64,000 nucleotides of DNA from Bradyrhizobium iriomotense. GTDB taxonomy: Bacteria; Pseudomonadota; Alphaproteobacteria; Rhizobiales; Xanthobacteraceae. The DNA lies in the NCBI RefSeq assembly GCF_018130765.1, contig NZ_JAFCJZ010000018.1:62001-126000 (forward strand), in the 5' to 3' direction. Both the position numbers and the translations under genes were made by a program. A model generated the notes under the pieces. It saw only the letters and a program-made list of their open reading frames with translations. It was not told the origin of the DNA and ran no database searches. Of the stretch, positions 1 through 9,236 are shown piece by piece. Numbering within the stretch: the stretch's first letter is position 1; each line of letters opens with the position of its first letter.

Positions 1-1508
1 AACATCGCGATCCCCAGGATGTCGCAGTTCTTGGAAGGACCGGCGCCAACAATCTCGGTGAAGAACGAGACTCCGAGCCCCATGATCTCGCGGGTCTCGC
101 CGCGCTTGAAGGCCGCGCGCTTTTCCGCCTGCTCTTTCCGGAGCGCGGCGTAATTCGTCGTCTCCATCATCTTGCGCATAGCGGTATGGTAATCGCCGGA
201 ATCGTATTCCCAGCCCAGGGCTGAGTGATAGGGAAACTGCTCCGGCTTGATGAAATTCTTCAAGCGAAGCTCGGCCGGATCCATACCGAGCTTCTGCGCC
301 AAAATGTCCATCGCGCGCTCGATGCAATAGGCGGCCTCGGTGACGCGGAACGAGCAGCGATAGGCGACGCCCCCCGGCGCCTTGTTGGTGTAGACGCCGT
401 CGACCGCGAGGTGTGCTGTCGGGAAGTCATAAGAGCCGGTGACAATGTTGAAGAAGCCGGCCGGCCATTTCGACGGGTCGGCGCAGGCGTCGAACGCGCC
501 GTGATCGGCGAGCACATGGACGCGCAAGCCCGTGACCTTGCCGTCCCTGGTCGCGGCAATCTCCGTAGTCATGTGATAATCGCGGGCGAACGAGGTCGCG
601 GTGAGGTTCTCGATGCGGTCCTCGACCCATTTCACCGGCTTGCCGGTGACGATGGAGGCAACGGCCGCGCAGATGTAGCCGGGATAGGCGCCGACCTTGT
701 TGCCAAAGCCGCCGCCGATGTCGGGCGCGATCACGTGGATCTTCTGCTCCGGCAGCTTTGCGATCAGCGACACCACGGTGCGGATCACATGCGGGGCCTG
801 GAACGTGCCCCAGATCGTCAGCTCGCCCTTGATCTTGTCGAAGGAGCAGACGCACTGGCATGTCTCGAGCGGCGACGGATGGGTGCGGTGATAGGAGATC
901 ATCTCCTTGATCGTGACGTCGGCCTTCTTGAAAGCGGCGTCCGTCAGCTCCCTGTCGCCCACCGTCCATTCGAAGATGTGATTGTGATGCTTACGCGGAC
1001 CGTGTGCGCCCGCGGTTTTGCCTGCGAGATCCTCGCGCAGCACCGGCGCATCGGGATCCATCGACTTGAACGGGTCGACCAGTGGCGGCAGCGGTTCGTA
1101 TTCGACCACGACCTTGTTGATGCCGTCGTCGGCCGCATAACGGTCGGTCGCGACCACGAACGCGACCTCCTGATTCTGGAACAGCACCTTACCATCGGCC
1201 AAGACCATCTGCACGTCGCCCGCAAGTGTCGGCATCCAGGCGAGGTTGACGGTCTTCAACGTCTCGGCGGTGATGACCGCGAGCACGCCTGGGACTTTCA
1301 GTGCCTCGCTGTCGTCGATCTTCTTGACGCGCGCGTGCGGGTGCGGCGAGCGTACGAAGTCGCCATGCAGCATGCCCGGCAGCTTCACGTCGTCGACATA
1401 GTTGCCCTTGCCTTGCGTGAAGCGGATGTCTTCGACGCGCTTGCGCTTGCAGCCCATGCCTTCGAGTGCGGCTGCGCGTTGGTCCCGCGTGGGAGTCATA
1501 TCGTTCAT
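1..1508 (-). CDS. coxL: Aerobic CO dehydrogenase large subunit CoxL, form I (partial, 3' end outside window)
   Basis: Molybdenum-containing catalytic subunit that oxidises CO to CO2 at a Mo-S-Cu centre bound to molybdopterin cytosine dinucleotide. About 502 N-terminal residues are visible, starting MNDMTPTRDQ; the gene runs off the left edge. The active-site loop reads AYRCSFR, which fits the AYXCSFR signature of true form I CoxL and not the AYRGAGR-type loop of form II homologues. The motif GGGFGNK of the large-subunit family lies upstream of it. The ATG overlaps the coxS stop as ATGA, so translation is probably coupled. The order coxM-coxS-coxL on one strand is the form I arrangement. Certain as to family; physiological CO oxidation is inferred. 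Confidence 0.95.
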   Translation of the reverse strand, partial: MNDMTPTRDQRAAALEGMGCKRKRVEDIRFTQGKGNYVDDVKLPGMLHGDFVRSPHPHARVKKIDDSEALKVPGVLAVITAETLKTVNLAWMPTLAGDVQMVLADGKVLFQNQEVAFVVATDRYAADDGINKVVVEYEPLPPLVDPFKSMDPDAPVLREDLAGKTAGAHGPRKHHNHIFEWTVGDRELTDAAFKKADVTIKEMISYHRTHPSPLETCQCVCSFDKIKGELTIWGTFQAPHVIRTVVSLIAKLPEQKIHVIAPDIGGGFGNKVGAYPGYICAAVASIVTGKPVKWVEDRIENLTATSFARDYHMTTEIAATRDGKVTGLRVHVLADHGAFDACADPSKWPAGFFNIVTGSYDFPTAHLAVDGVYTNKAPGGVAYRCSFRVTEAAYCIERAMDILAQKLGMDPAELRLKNFIKPEQFPYHSALGWEYDSGDYHTAMRKMMETTNYAALRKEQAEKRAAFKRGETREIMGLGVSFFTEIVGAGPSKNCDILGIAM

Positions 1509-2005
1509 TCCGCGGCCTCCTTGAATTCGATGCCATTGAGCTTGGCAGCGGCGTATTGGATCGCCTTGACGATGTTCTGGTAACCCGTGCAGCGGCAGAT
1601 GTTGCCGGAGATACCCATCCTGATTTCCTCTTCGGATGGCGAGGGATTCTCCTTCAGCAGTCGATGCGCCCGCATGATCATGCCGGGCGTGCAGAAGCCG
1701 CATTGCAGGCCGTGCATCATGCGGAACCCCTCCTGCAAGGCCGACAGCGAGCCGTCGGCATTGGCCATGCCCTCGATCGTGGTGATCTCGGAGCCGTTGG
1801 CCTGAACTGCGAACATCGTGCAGGACTTCACGGACATGCCGTCAATATCGACGGTGCAGGCGCCGCAATGAGTGGTCTCGCAGCCGATATGGGTGCCGGT
1901 CATCTGCAGGTTCTCGCGGATGAAGTGCACCAGCAGCGTGCGCGGCTCGACAAGCCCCTCGACCTCGGCGCCGTTCACTTTCATGGTCACATGTGTCTTT
2001 GCCAT
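1505..2005 (-). CDS. coxS: CO dehydrogenase small iron-sulfur subunit CoxS
   Basis: A 166-residue subunit carrying two [2Fe-2S] clusters that pass electrons from the Mo centre of CoxL to the FAD of CoxM. The N-terminal plant-ferredoxin-type cluster motif is visible as GCETTHCGAC followed by a fourth cysteine (VKSC). The C-terminal helical cluster domain shows CGFCTPGM and GNICRCTGY. Length is normal for the family. A strong ribosome binding site (GGGAGGG) lies just upstream of the ATG. It starts 10 bases after the coxM stop and its own stop overlaps the coxL start, so the three genes form one operon. Confidence 0.96.
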   Translation of the reverse strand: MAKTHVTMKVNGAEVEGLVEPRTLLVHFIRENLQMTGTHIGCETTHCGACTVDIDGMSVKSCTMFAVQANGSEITTIEGMANADGSLSALQEGFRMMHGLQCGFCTPGMIMRAHRLLKENPSPSEEEIRMGISGNICRCTGYQNIVKAIQYAAAKLNGIEFKEAAE

Positions 2006-2015
2006 TGATCCCTCC

Positions 2016-2879
2016 CTAGCGCGCGCGGCTCGCAGCGCGTTGCAGCGCCCGCGTCACCATGATGCCGCCGACATGTTTACGGTATTCGACCGGGCCACGG
2101 GCATCCGCGGCCGGCGACATGATCGTCTCCGCCGCGGCGGCGGCCTTCTTCAGCGCGGCGCTATCGAGGTTCGTTCCGATCACGGCTTTCGCAGCATCGG
2201 CCGCGACCAGAGGCGTCTCGTGGACGTTGGTGAGACCGATGGTGCAGCTCGCGACCTTGCCGTCCGCCATGGTGAGCACGACCGCGGCGGCCGCGGTCGC
2301 GTAGTCGCCGACCTTCCGCTTAAGCTTTTCGTACGCGTAGCCGTGGCCGGCCGGCGGCGCGGGGACCGAGATCGAGGTGAGGATCTCACCCGGCTCGAGC
2401 GCTGTGAAATAGGCGCCCTGGTAGAAGTCAGCGGCCGCGACCTCGCGCGCGCCGCCGGGGCCCTCAAGGCGATAGGTCGCGCCCAGCGTCATCATCAGCG
2501 CCGGCATGTCGTTGCCGGGATCGCCATTGGCGACGTTGCCACCGATCGTCCCGCGATAGCGCACCTGCGGATCGGCGATCAGCAACGCCGCCTCGTGGAG
2601 GATCGGAACCGATTTGGCAATCTCGTCCGAGGCCAGCAGATCGTGCTGGGTGGTCATCGCGCCGATAAGGAGAGTATCGCCGTCGCGCCGGATGCCCTTG
2701 AGGCCAGCGATGCCGTGCAGGTCGACCAGATGGGCGGGGGAGGCTAGCCGAAGCTTCATCATCGGCACCAGGCTGTGCCCGCCGGCCAGTGGCCGCGCAT
2801 CCTCGCCGAGGTCTGACAAGAGTTTGATGGCATCGGCGACACTCGCCGGCCGGTGATAGTTGAATGAGCCCGGGATCAT
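2016..2879 (-). CDS. coxM: CO dehydrogenase medium FAD-binding subunit CoxM
   Basis: FAD subunit of the CoxMSL hydroxylase, passing electrons on to the respiratory chain. I chose the start at MIPGSFNYHRP because the family begins this way and GGGAGGAG precedes it. A second ATG one codon upstream (2882) is equally possible; a frame open further upstream lacks family similarity. This gives 287 residues, the usual length. FAD-binding motifs of the family are present: AGGHSLVPMMKLRLASP near residue 32 and a TIGGNVANGDPGNDMPA stretch near residue 111. First gene of the coxMSL operon. The roughly 170 bases upstream hold its leader and a long palindromic repeat. Confidence 0.95.
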   Translation of the reverse strand: MIPGSFNYHRPASVADAIKLLSDLGEDARPLAGGHSLVPMMKLRLASPAHLVDLHGIAGLKGIRRDGDTLLIGAMTTQHDLLASDEIAKSVPILHEAALLIADPQVRYRGTIGGNVANGDPGNDMPALMMTLGATYRLEGPGGAREVAAADFYQGAYFTALEPGEILTSISVPAPPAGHGYAYEKLKRKVGDYATAAAAVVLTMADGKVASCTIGLTNVHETPLVAADAAKAVIGTNLDSAALKKAAAAAETIMSPAADARGPVEYRKHVGGIMVTRALQRAASRAR

Positions 2880-3053
2880 CATCTCCTCCCAATCGTCTTT
2901 GGCGCGAACGGCGCGGACGTTGCCTGGACGGTCTCTCCGGGCGGGGCGAGCTGCAACACCAGCGGCACAGAACAGTAAATTTCGCACGAGTTGCGGCCCA
3001 GAACGCACGAATTGCGTCAGGGCCGACGACGTAAGAGCCGCGATCTCGCTGCA

Positions 3054-3182
3054 ACCCCCTCCCGCTTGCGGGAGGAGGTCGGCGCGAAGCGCCGGGTGAG
3101 GGCTCTCTCCAAGAAGGGACTGCCCCGTTGCGGAGCCACCCTCACGCCACCCCTCCCCCGCAAGCGGCAGAGGGAGCGCTCC
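3054..3182. repeat. Long imperfect palindromic intergenic repeat (Bradyrhizobium-type)
   Basis: Between coxM and coxC lies a stretch of about 125 bases with complementary ends: CCCCTCCCGCTTGCGGGAGG at the left and CCCTCCCCCGCAAGCGGCAG at the right. Between them are GGGTGAGGGCTCTC and CACCCTCACGCC, which also pair. I recognise this layout from repeated intergenic elements of Bradyrhizobium genomes. It is the only copy I saw in this window. It could fold as RNA and end or attenuate transcription between coxC and coxM; that role is inference. Confidence 0.7.
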
Positions 3183-3200
3183 TACAGCGTGGAAAGGGTC

Positions 3201-4391
3201 TTACGCGTGCCGCCTGTTCGCCAGCCCCAGCCGCGCCTTCACCTCGGCGATCTTGGCCCGGCTCACCGGCACCCAATGCGGCGACGGGCCGTCGAGCTCA
3301 AGCACGGCGCCGTCGCCCTCTTTCCGGACCAGCGCGACATGGGGGATAGCGACGATATGGCTGCGGTGCACCCTCAGGAACAGCGAGGGATCGAGCTGCG
3401 CCTCGGCCTCCGAGATCGACCACGGGCACATCCGCTCGCGCGTGCCATCATGGACACGTGTGTAATGCGCATCCGCCCGGACGCTGCGGACGTCAGCCGC
3501 GTCGATGAAATGCGTGCCGCCGGCACCCTCCACCGGCAGCCGGGGAACGGGTGCCCGTGGCGGCTGGCCGATGCCGCCGAGCGGCGCGGGCATCGGCCGC
3601 GGCGATAGGGTCGTTTGAGCCACCGGCTCGAGCACGACAGCCGGGGAGATCACATCCGCCATCACCGCTGTCGGCTGCCGCCGGTCCGGCACCAGCGACA
3701 ACAAGAAGCCGGCGGCGATCACGAAGCAGAGCACAGCAACGACGATCGATAGGATTTGCTGCGACGCAGCAAGGTTGCCGCCGAGATGCTGATGCCCGCT
3801 CGCCGTCAACGGCTCGAAATGCATGCCGAGCATCGCGGTGTAGTGCATGCCGGAGACGGCAACACCGAACGCGACTGCGCTGACGACCAGCCGAACGCCT
3901 TCCTGCTGCGCCAGGAAGGCGCGCAAGCCGCCGTAGGCGGTGACGATCGCAACGAGGATCGACAGCAGGACCATCCACTGGTCGTGCGCGATGGCGAAGG
4001 GACCGGCCAGCCCATGGATGCCAACGTAGTGCATGCTGGCGATGCCGACGCCGAGCAAGACGGCCGACGAGGCCACCCGCTTCAAGGACGGCTCGCCAAT
4101 GCTCACGAAGAACAGGGAGATGCCGACCACCAGCGCGCAGATCAGGAACGAGATGATGGTGGGCAGGACCAGATAGACCGTATCCGGCGGCAGCGGCGCG
4201 GCCAGCATGCCGACGAAATGCATGGTCCAGATGCCGACGGCGAGAAATGCCGCTGCGCCTGCGAGCATCACGCGGTTACTGACGCCGGGCGTGTTGCGGA
4301 TGCGAGCCGCAAGCGCAAAGCCGGTATAGCCACCCAGGCTCGCGATCGCCACAGAGAGCGCGACGAGATAGGGATCGTGTCCTTCGAACAT
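3201..4391 (-). CDS. coxC: MHYT-domain membrane sensor with LytTR DNA-binding domain, CoxC-like
   Basis: A 396-residue protein with about seven membrane helices in residues 1-235 and a C-terminal LytTR DNA-binding domain at about 280-390. Three MHYT-type repeats are visible: TMHFVGM near 57, SMHYVGI near 120 and GMHYTAM near 183. This motif is proposed to bind a metal (copper) and to sense O2, CO or NO. CoxC and CoxH of Oligotropha have this MHYT-LytTR architecture, and coxC precedes coxMSL there. The LytTR part is typical (FIDAADVRSVRADAHYTRVH, FLRVHRSHIVAI). It therefore looks like a membrane-bound one-component regulator of CO dehydrogenase expression. Assignment rests on architecture and position. 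Confidence 0.88.
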   Translation of the reverse strand: MFEGHDPYLVALSVAIASLGGYTGFALAARIRNTPGVSNRVMLAGAAAFLAVGIWTMHFVGMLAAPLPPDTVYLVLPTIISFLICALVVGISLFFVSIGEPSLKRVASSAVLLGVGIASMHYVGIHGLAGPFAIAHDQWMVLLSILVAIVTAYGGLRAFLAQQEGVRLVVSAVAFGVAVSGMHYTAMLGMHFEPLTASGHQHLGGNLAASQQILSIVVAVLCFVIAAGFLLSLVPDRRQPTAVMADVISPAVVLEPVAQTTLSPRPMPAPLGGIGQPPRAPVPRLPVEGAGGTHFIDAADVRSVRADAHYTRVHDGTRERMCPWSISEAEAQLDPSLFLRVHRSHIVAIPHVALVRKEGDGAVLELDGPSPHWVPVSRAKIAEVKARLGLANRRHA

Positions 4392-4706
4392 GACCTTTTC
4401 GGCTCACCCGTCGCCACGGGCGAGCCTCCTCCCGTGGACGATTTTACACAGGCCTACTCACGTTGGTAGCCTATTGTTGACGGGTTTTTTGGCCACTTAT
4501 CGGCCTTCACCTCTGCGGTCGTCGGGTTGCCGCACCAGAAATGCCTCCCCTTGTTGTTCGTCATATTTCAGCAGTCGCAAACGACTGATCGACATCTGAC
4601 CTAGCCGCAGTCTTTTCCAATCGATCGTAGCGAGGATGGGCTTCGCAAGAAAAGGCCAAGCAGTGCTGCTTGAGCGACAATAAACGGCCGCTCGCTAGTG
4701 ACCGCT
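4392..4706. other. Intergenic stretch with no recognised gene
   Basis: About 315 bases between the start of coxC and the end of the TauE/SafE gene, both on the minus strand. It is less GC-rich than its neighbours and should contain the promoter of coxC. I see no credible coding frame and no convincing promoter or operator element. Confidence 0.5.
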
Positions 4707-5435
4707 CTACAACACCAGCAACAGTCCCGAAAACAGCAAGACGCTGAGAATAATGCGCCGGAACAGCGCATCATCGACGCAGCGAAAAACAAAAATGCCG
4801 AGCGCCGTTCCCGCGAGGAGTGCCGGGATGCTGACTGCGAAGTCAACCAGGACCTTGGTCGACAGATCTCCTCGGACCAGCATGAGAACAAGTGCGAATA
4901 TCTGCATGGCGGCGATGAAGGGTTGAACCATTCCGCGCTGCTCGGTTTTTGGCACGCCGTGGATGTCACACCATATGGTCGGTATTGCACCCGGCATTGC
5001 CGTCAACCCGCCGACAACGCCTCCGCCGAAGCCGATCAATGCATTACGTGCCGCATTCATCTGCAAGCGATGAGAAAGCACCGGCCTGAACAGCGTGTAG
5101 GCCGCATAGCAGGCGACGGCGAGACCAAAGCTCTCTCTGAAGATCCGCGCGTCCGCAGCTTGCAGCAGCCACACGGCGATCGGAACGCCAAGCAATCCGC
5201 CGACGACCAGTCCCGAGCTCTGCTTCCAGGGGATGCTTTTTCTCAGGGCCCAAAGACCCGCGGCTTGCACGGTGATGCTGCAGGCCATCATCAGCGGGAC
5301 CGCCTCCAGTGGCGGGAGAACGTGAAGGAGAATCGCGCCGGCCACCGCCGAAAAGGCAAAGCCCGCGAGGCCCGAGACGAAAGCGCCGCAAAACACGGCA
5401 ATACTGAGCAGGCAAAACGACGCAATGTCGCCCAT
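4707..5435 (-). CDS. TauE/SafE-family sulfite/anion exporter-like permease
   Basis: A 242-residue integral membrane protein with seven to eight predicted hydrophobic segments in two similar halves. The N-terminal GAFVSGLAGFAFSAVAGAI is the glycine/alanine-rich first helix of the TauE/SafE family, and FGGGVVGGLTAMPGAIPTIW is the matching start of the second half. The family exports sulfite, sulfoacetate or other small anions, but the substrate here is unknown. I chose the start at MGDIASF; the frame stays open far upstream, but that part is low-complexity and unlike the family. The 62-residue peptide gene lies 70 bases upstream on the same strand, so the two may be co-transcribed. Confidence 0.85.
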   Translation of the reverse strand: MGDIASFCLLSIAVFCGAFVSGLAGFAFSAVAGAILLHVLPPLEAVPLMMACSITVQAAGLWALRKSIPWKQSSGLVVGGLLGVPIAVWLLQAADARIFRESFGLAVACYAAYTLFRPVLSHRLQMNAARNALIGFGGGVVGGLTAMPGAIPTIWCDIHGVPKTEQRGMVQPFIAAMQIFALVLMLVRGDLSTKVLVDFAVSIPALLAGTALGIFVFRCVDDALFRRIILSVLLFSGLLLVL

Positions 5436-5462
5436 GAGCCAGGTCTTTCGGTCGGTAACGTC

Positions 5463-5498
5463 TTGAATGGCGACTTGAATAGTGACTTGAATAGTGAC
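5463..5498. repeat. Three tandem copies of a 12-bp unit
   Basis: The unit TTGAATRGYGAC occurs three times head to tail (the second and third copies identical) in the 70-base gap between the small membrane-peptide gene and the TauE/SafE gene. Copy number could vary by slippage and would change the spacing between the two genes. No function is evident. Confidence 0.8.
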
Positions 5499-5505
5499 TT
5501 GGCGA

Positions 5506-5694
5506 TCAGTCCCCGGACGACAGTCCGGGCGGCTCGGGCGCTGCCCCGGCATCGTTCTGGCGGGTCGAAATCGACATCGTGGCTGCAAGGATGTGCAGGA
5601 CGAGAAAGCAGATGGCGATCGTTGCCAGCAACGTAGTCTCGCTCGGTGCCGGAATCCGAAGTTTGCGCTCGGACGACTGTTCACTGAGCGACAT
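5506..5694 (-). CDS. Small single-pass membrane peptide, function unknown
   Basis: A 62-residue peptide beginning MSLSEQSSERKLRIP with one clear hydrophobic segment (TLLATIAICFLVLHILAATM, about residues 23-42) and a short proline-rich tail. GGAGG sits 8 bases before the ATG, which is why I favour this start over longer forms of the same frame. It precedes the TauE/SafE permease on the same strand, so a helper role for the permease is conceivable but unsupported by any recognised family. Confidence 0.6.
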   Translation of the reverse strand: MSLSEQSSERKLRIPAPSETTLLATIAICFLVLHILAATMSISTRQNDAGAAPEPPGLSSGD

Positions 5695-6182
5695 TGTCGT
5701 GTCCTCCAACATCTGGCGGAGAGGCAAACTGGACCAGTTGACGATACTGTCGAAGAGTGCGCTCTGCCTGTAGCCGTCGCGAATGGTGGAGCGCCTGAAG
5801 GAGGCGCCCAGACCAGCCTTCTTTTCGAGAAGACCTCGTGGAGGCGACAAACGAATGCGCTGGAAATGACGCATCGCCTCTGGCCCACGCTCTGCGGTTG
5901 AATAATGGCAGGGAGGATGCCGCGATCGACTGAAACATCTTGTGAAGCAACACCCCATAGAACACGCGAGTGAGACGCCGCGCCTTTTCTTCCAAGCGCA
6001 TGACACGAACACCTTGTGTGAGTGACTGGATACGGCCGGAAGTATCGAACGGGACGCCGCGCCACGCTTTAATGCGGGCTTAATTTGTTCTTATCGTTTC
6101 CTTCATTTTGAACGCTGTGCTTGATTTCGGGCCGGTGTACCGGTTGAATATCCGCCTCGCGCGCACCCCCGAAGGCATTGTT
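5695..6182. other. Intergenic stretch between divergent genes
   Basis: About 490 bases between the small membrane-peptide gene (minus) and the chosen TTG start of the AAA/TPR regulator (plus). The part near 6060-6100 is AT-rich (TTTAATGCGGGCTTAATTTG) and is the likeliest promoter area. Frames across 5700-6010 on the minus strand are open but look non-coding. Confidence 0.4.
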
Positions 6183-9100
6183 TTGCTGTATCTATTTGAC
6201 GATTTCGTCCTCGACACCGATCAGCGGGAATTGCGCCGTGACGGACATGCGGTTCCGTTGCAGCCTCAGGTTTTCGACCTCCTCGAATATCTGATTCGCC
6301 ACCGCGCCCGGGTGGTGACCAAGGACGATCTGATCGGCGCAATCTGGGGCGGGCGCATTGTTTCGGAGTCGGCGCTCACCACCCGCATCAACGCGGCCCG
6401 TACGGGCATAGGCGATTCCGGCGAGGCGCAACGGCTGATCAAGACCTTGCCGCGCAAAGGCGTCCGCTTCATCGGCGCGGTGCGGGAAGCACAAAGGGAG
6501 GTCGAGAACGCGGTCGTACCTCTGACGACTGAAATCTCCACCCTGGTGGTCGGCCGGACAGCCCCCCTCGAGAAGATCGACCAGATGACGCGCCACGTCT
6601 TGTCCGGCAAACGGCAGATGGCTTTTGTCACGGGAGAAGCCGGGATTGGCAAGACGGCCTTCCTCGCCAGGGCGGTCGAGCAGCTGACGGAACAGGGCTT
6701 CGATCAGCTCTATGGGCGCTGCACTGAACGATTCGGAACGGACGAAGTCTTCCTTCCGCTGATCGATGCACTGGTGAACCGTTATCGCGCAAGCGGTCCG
6801 GAATTGATTTCGGCCGTTCGCGTGCACGCACCCACCTGGATCCTGCAATTGCCGGGCGCCGTCGATGCATCGGAACGCGCGGCTTTCCAGGATGAAGTGT
6901 TCGGCGCGACGCGCGAGCGGATGCTGCGCGAATTTTGCGATCTTCTGGAAGCGCTGAGCGCCGACCGCCCCTGGATCCTTGTTCTCGAAGATCTGCACTG
7001 GAGCGACTTCGCGACACTCGACGTGCTGTCTCGCCTCGCGCGCGGGAACGGCAAGGCGCGCGTGCTGGTCCTCTGCTCCTATCGTCCGGCCGACAGTTCC
7101 GTCGGCGGGCATCCCATCCGTCGCCTGCACCGGGATCTCGAGATCCACGGCTACTGCAGCGAATTGCGCCTCGATCGATTGTCGCGTTCGGAGGTCGAGC
7201 GTTACCTGGCATTGCGCTTCGGCGACGAGGAGCTTGCCTCCAGCCTGTCAAAGCCCGTATTCGAGCGAACGCTGGGGCATCCCTTGTTTGTTGCCTCGCT
7301 GCTCAAACACTTGATCGACCAGGAGTCGATCGTCGAAATGGACGACGGATGGCGCCTGTCCTCGCAGGCGGTATTTGCGCAAGATCGCGTTCCAGACAGC
7401 CTCCTGAACATGATCGGCCACGAGCTCGATCGCCTCACCGATAACGAGCGGCGTCTGCTCGATGTCGCCAGCGTTGCCGGCGAGGAATTTTCTGCGGCCC
7501 TCGTTGCCGCCGGCCTGTCCGACGATGCGATCGACGTTGAAAGGAACATCGAAGCGTCGATCCGGAAGGACCAAATCCTCATTCGTTCGGGAGTTTCCGA
7601 ATGGCCCGATGGAACATATTCGGGCTCCTACACCTTCCGTCACATTCTCTATCAGAATATCATTTACCAGAATCTGCCGCCCGGGCACCGCGCACAAACG
7701 CACAAGCGCCTGGGCAAGAGGCTGGAGGAGGCCTATGCCGGCCGCACCGGCGAAATAGCGCCCGCGCTCGCACTTCACTTCGAGCAGGGGCGCGATTTTC
7801 CGAGCGCGTTGCGCTACCTCCGGGAGGCGGCAAAGAGCTCGACCAAACGCCTCGGCCATGCGGAGGCCGCCAGCTATCTCACCCGCGCGCTTGGCATACT
7901 TGATCGTTTCGATGCCGCCGACAAATTCTCAACCCGTATCGCTCTTCTGCGAGAGCGAAGCTGGGCTCTTCGCTCGTGCGGCGACCTCGCAGGCTCCATC
8001 CGTGATCTGCGCGACACGATTGCGTGCGCCGAACAAGCGGGCGAAATCAAGCAACTGCTCAACGGCCTCACGGCCGTGAGCAGCCTCTGCTTGCGCGTGG
8101 ATCGCCACGCCTGCCTCGAGGCTGCTGACGATGTACTGTCGCGGAGCCAGGCGCTTGCGGACGACACATTCAAGGCCCTGATCCAGGGCAGCAGCGCGAG
8201 CGTCAACCTGTTCCTCAACGGCTGGCGCAAACAGGATGCCATCCTCTGCGACAGGGCGATCGAGCTGAGCGCGAATGCCACCAATTATGGCATCTTGATC
8301 AGGCGCAATGGAATATCCGGTATCGTCGATTGCTGGAGGTCGCGGTACCAGGAGTGCCGCCGCGCCGGTACGGAAGGAAAGCGGTTGGCGCGCTTGGCCG
8401 GCGACGTCTACACGTTCGTTCTGTTCAACGTGCTCGAATCAATCGCGCTCATTCATCTGGGCGAATGGCGCGAATTGCGACGTGAGATCACGGCCGGCCT
8501 CGAACTGGCCGTCAGAAACGCGAACGGCCCCAGCAGCGCCTTGTGCCGGCTGACGCTTGCGTGGCTGCACGTCGAAGCGATGGACTTTGATGGAGCCCGG
8601 GAGCTCTGCGAGAGCGTCGACGATAGTCTGCTGGTCGGCGATCAGTCGACATACTTCCACAAGCGGGCGGTCCTTGCGAAAGCCTATGTCGGCCTGAACG
8701 ATCCGGCGGGAGCTCGCAGGCAATTTGACGATATTGAGCGCCGCCGGCATGAAGAAGGCATCGACATCGAATTTACCGCCGCGACACAGGTGTATCATTG
8801 CCTCGGCGAATATTACCTGCAGGTTGACGACATTACGCAGGCTCAGAGCTGTGCACGCCAGCTCCACGACTATGTGGCTACGGCGCCGGATCTCAATCAC
8901 CTGGCCCAGGCCCACGCGCTGCTCGCACGTACTGCGCTTGCCCTCGGCGATTCAGCGGAGGCTCAGTTGCACCTGTCGCGCGCGCTGGAGATCGTCGACA
9001 GTGCCGACTTCCCGATTGCTTCCTGGCGGGTGTACCGCACGGCCGCCGAGATCTTTGCGAGGTGCGGAGACGTCGACAGAGCGGCGACACATCGCATGCG

Positions 9101-9236
9101 ATTTGCCGAGACCGTCCGAAGGCTCGCGCAAAATTTCGAACCCGAGGATCGGCTGCACAAGAGCTTGCTCGCTGTGTTGGCAACGCGGACAGCGCAACTG
9201 GAAGCGATGACCTCGCTGCCTTCTCACCCCGCTTAG
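6183..9236 (+). CDS. Winged-helix / AAA ATPase / TPR transcriptional regulator
   Basis: A regulator of about 1017 residues. Residues 1-95 form an OmpR/PhoB-type winged-helix DNA-binding domain (LYLFDDFVLD, QVFDLLEYLIRHR, TLPRKGVRFIG). An ATPase module follows with Walker A GEAGIGKTAF and Walker B ILVLEDLHWSD. The remaining half is helical, TPR-like. This is the layout of STAND-type signalling ATPases of the 'predicted ATPase' regulator group. I prefer the TTG at 6183 because GAAGG lies 7 bases upstream and the family usually begins at LYLFDDF. Another TTG at 6108 would add 25 residues but has no ribosome binding site. Its target genes cannot be read from the sequence. Confidence 0.9.
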   Translation: MLYLFDDFVLDTDQRELRRDGHAVPLQPQVFDLLEYLIRHRARVVTKDDLIGAIWGGRIVSESALTTRINAARTGIGDSGEAQRLIKTLPRKGVRFIGAVREAQREVENAVVPLTTEISTLVVGRTAPLEKIDQMTRHVLSGKRQMAFVTGEAGIGKTAFLARAVEQLTEQGFDQLYGRCTERFGTDEVFLPLIDALVNRYRASGPELISAVRVHAPTWILQLPGAVDASERAAFQDEVFGATRERMLREFCDLLEALSADRPWILVLEDLHWSDFATLDVLSRLARGNGKARVLVLCSYRPADSSVGGHPIRRLHRDLEIHGYCSELRLDRLSRSEVERYLALRFGDEELASSLSKPVFERTLGHPLFVASLLKHLIDQESIVEMDDGWRLSSQAVFAQDRVPDSLLNMIGHELDRLTDNERRLLDVASVAGEEFSAALVAAGLSDDAIDVERNIEASIRKDQILIRSGVSEWPDGTYSGSYTFRHILYQNIIYQNLPPGHRAQTHKRLGKRLEEAYAGRTGEIAPALALHFEQGRDFPSALRYLREAAKSSTKRLGHAEAASYLTRALGILDRFDAADKFSTRIALLRERSWALRSCGDLAGSIRDLRDTIACAEQAGEIKQLLNGLTAVSSLCLRVDRHACLEAADDVLSRSQALADDTFKALIQGSSASVNLFLNGWRKQDAILCDRAIELSANATNYGILIRRNGISGIVDCWRSRYQECRRAGTEGKRLARLAGDVYTFVLFNVLESIALIHLGEWRELRREITAGLELAVRNANGPSSALCRLTLAWLHVEAMDFDGARELCESVDDSLLVGDQSTYFHKRAVLAKAYVGLNDPAGARRQFDDIERRRHEEGIDIEFTAATQVYHCLGEYYLQVDDITQAQSCARQLHDYVATAPDLNHLAQAHALLARTALALGDSAEAQLHLSRALEIVDSADFPIASWRVYRTAAEIFARCGDVDRAATHRMRFAETVRRLAQNFEPEDRLHKSLLAVLATRTAQLEAMTSLPSHPA

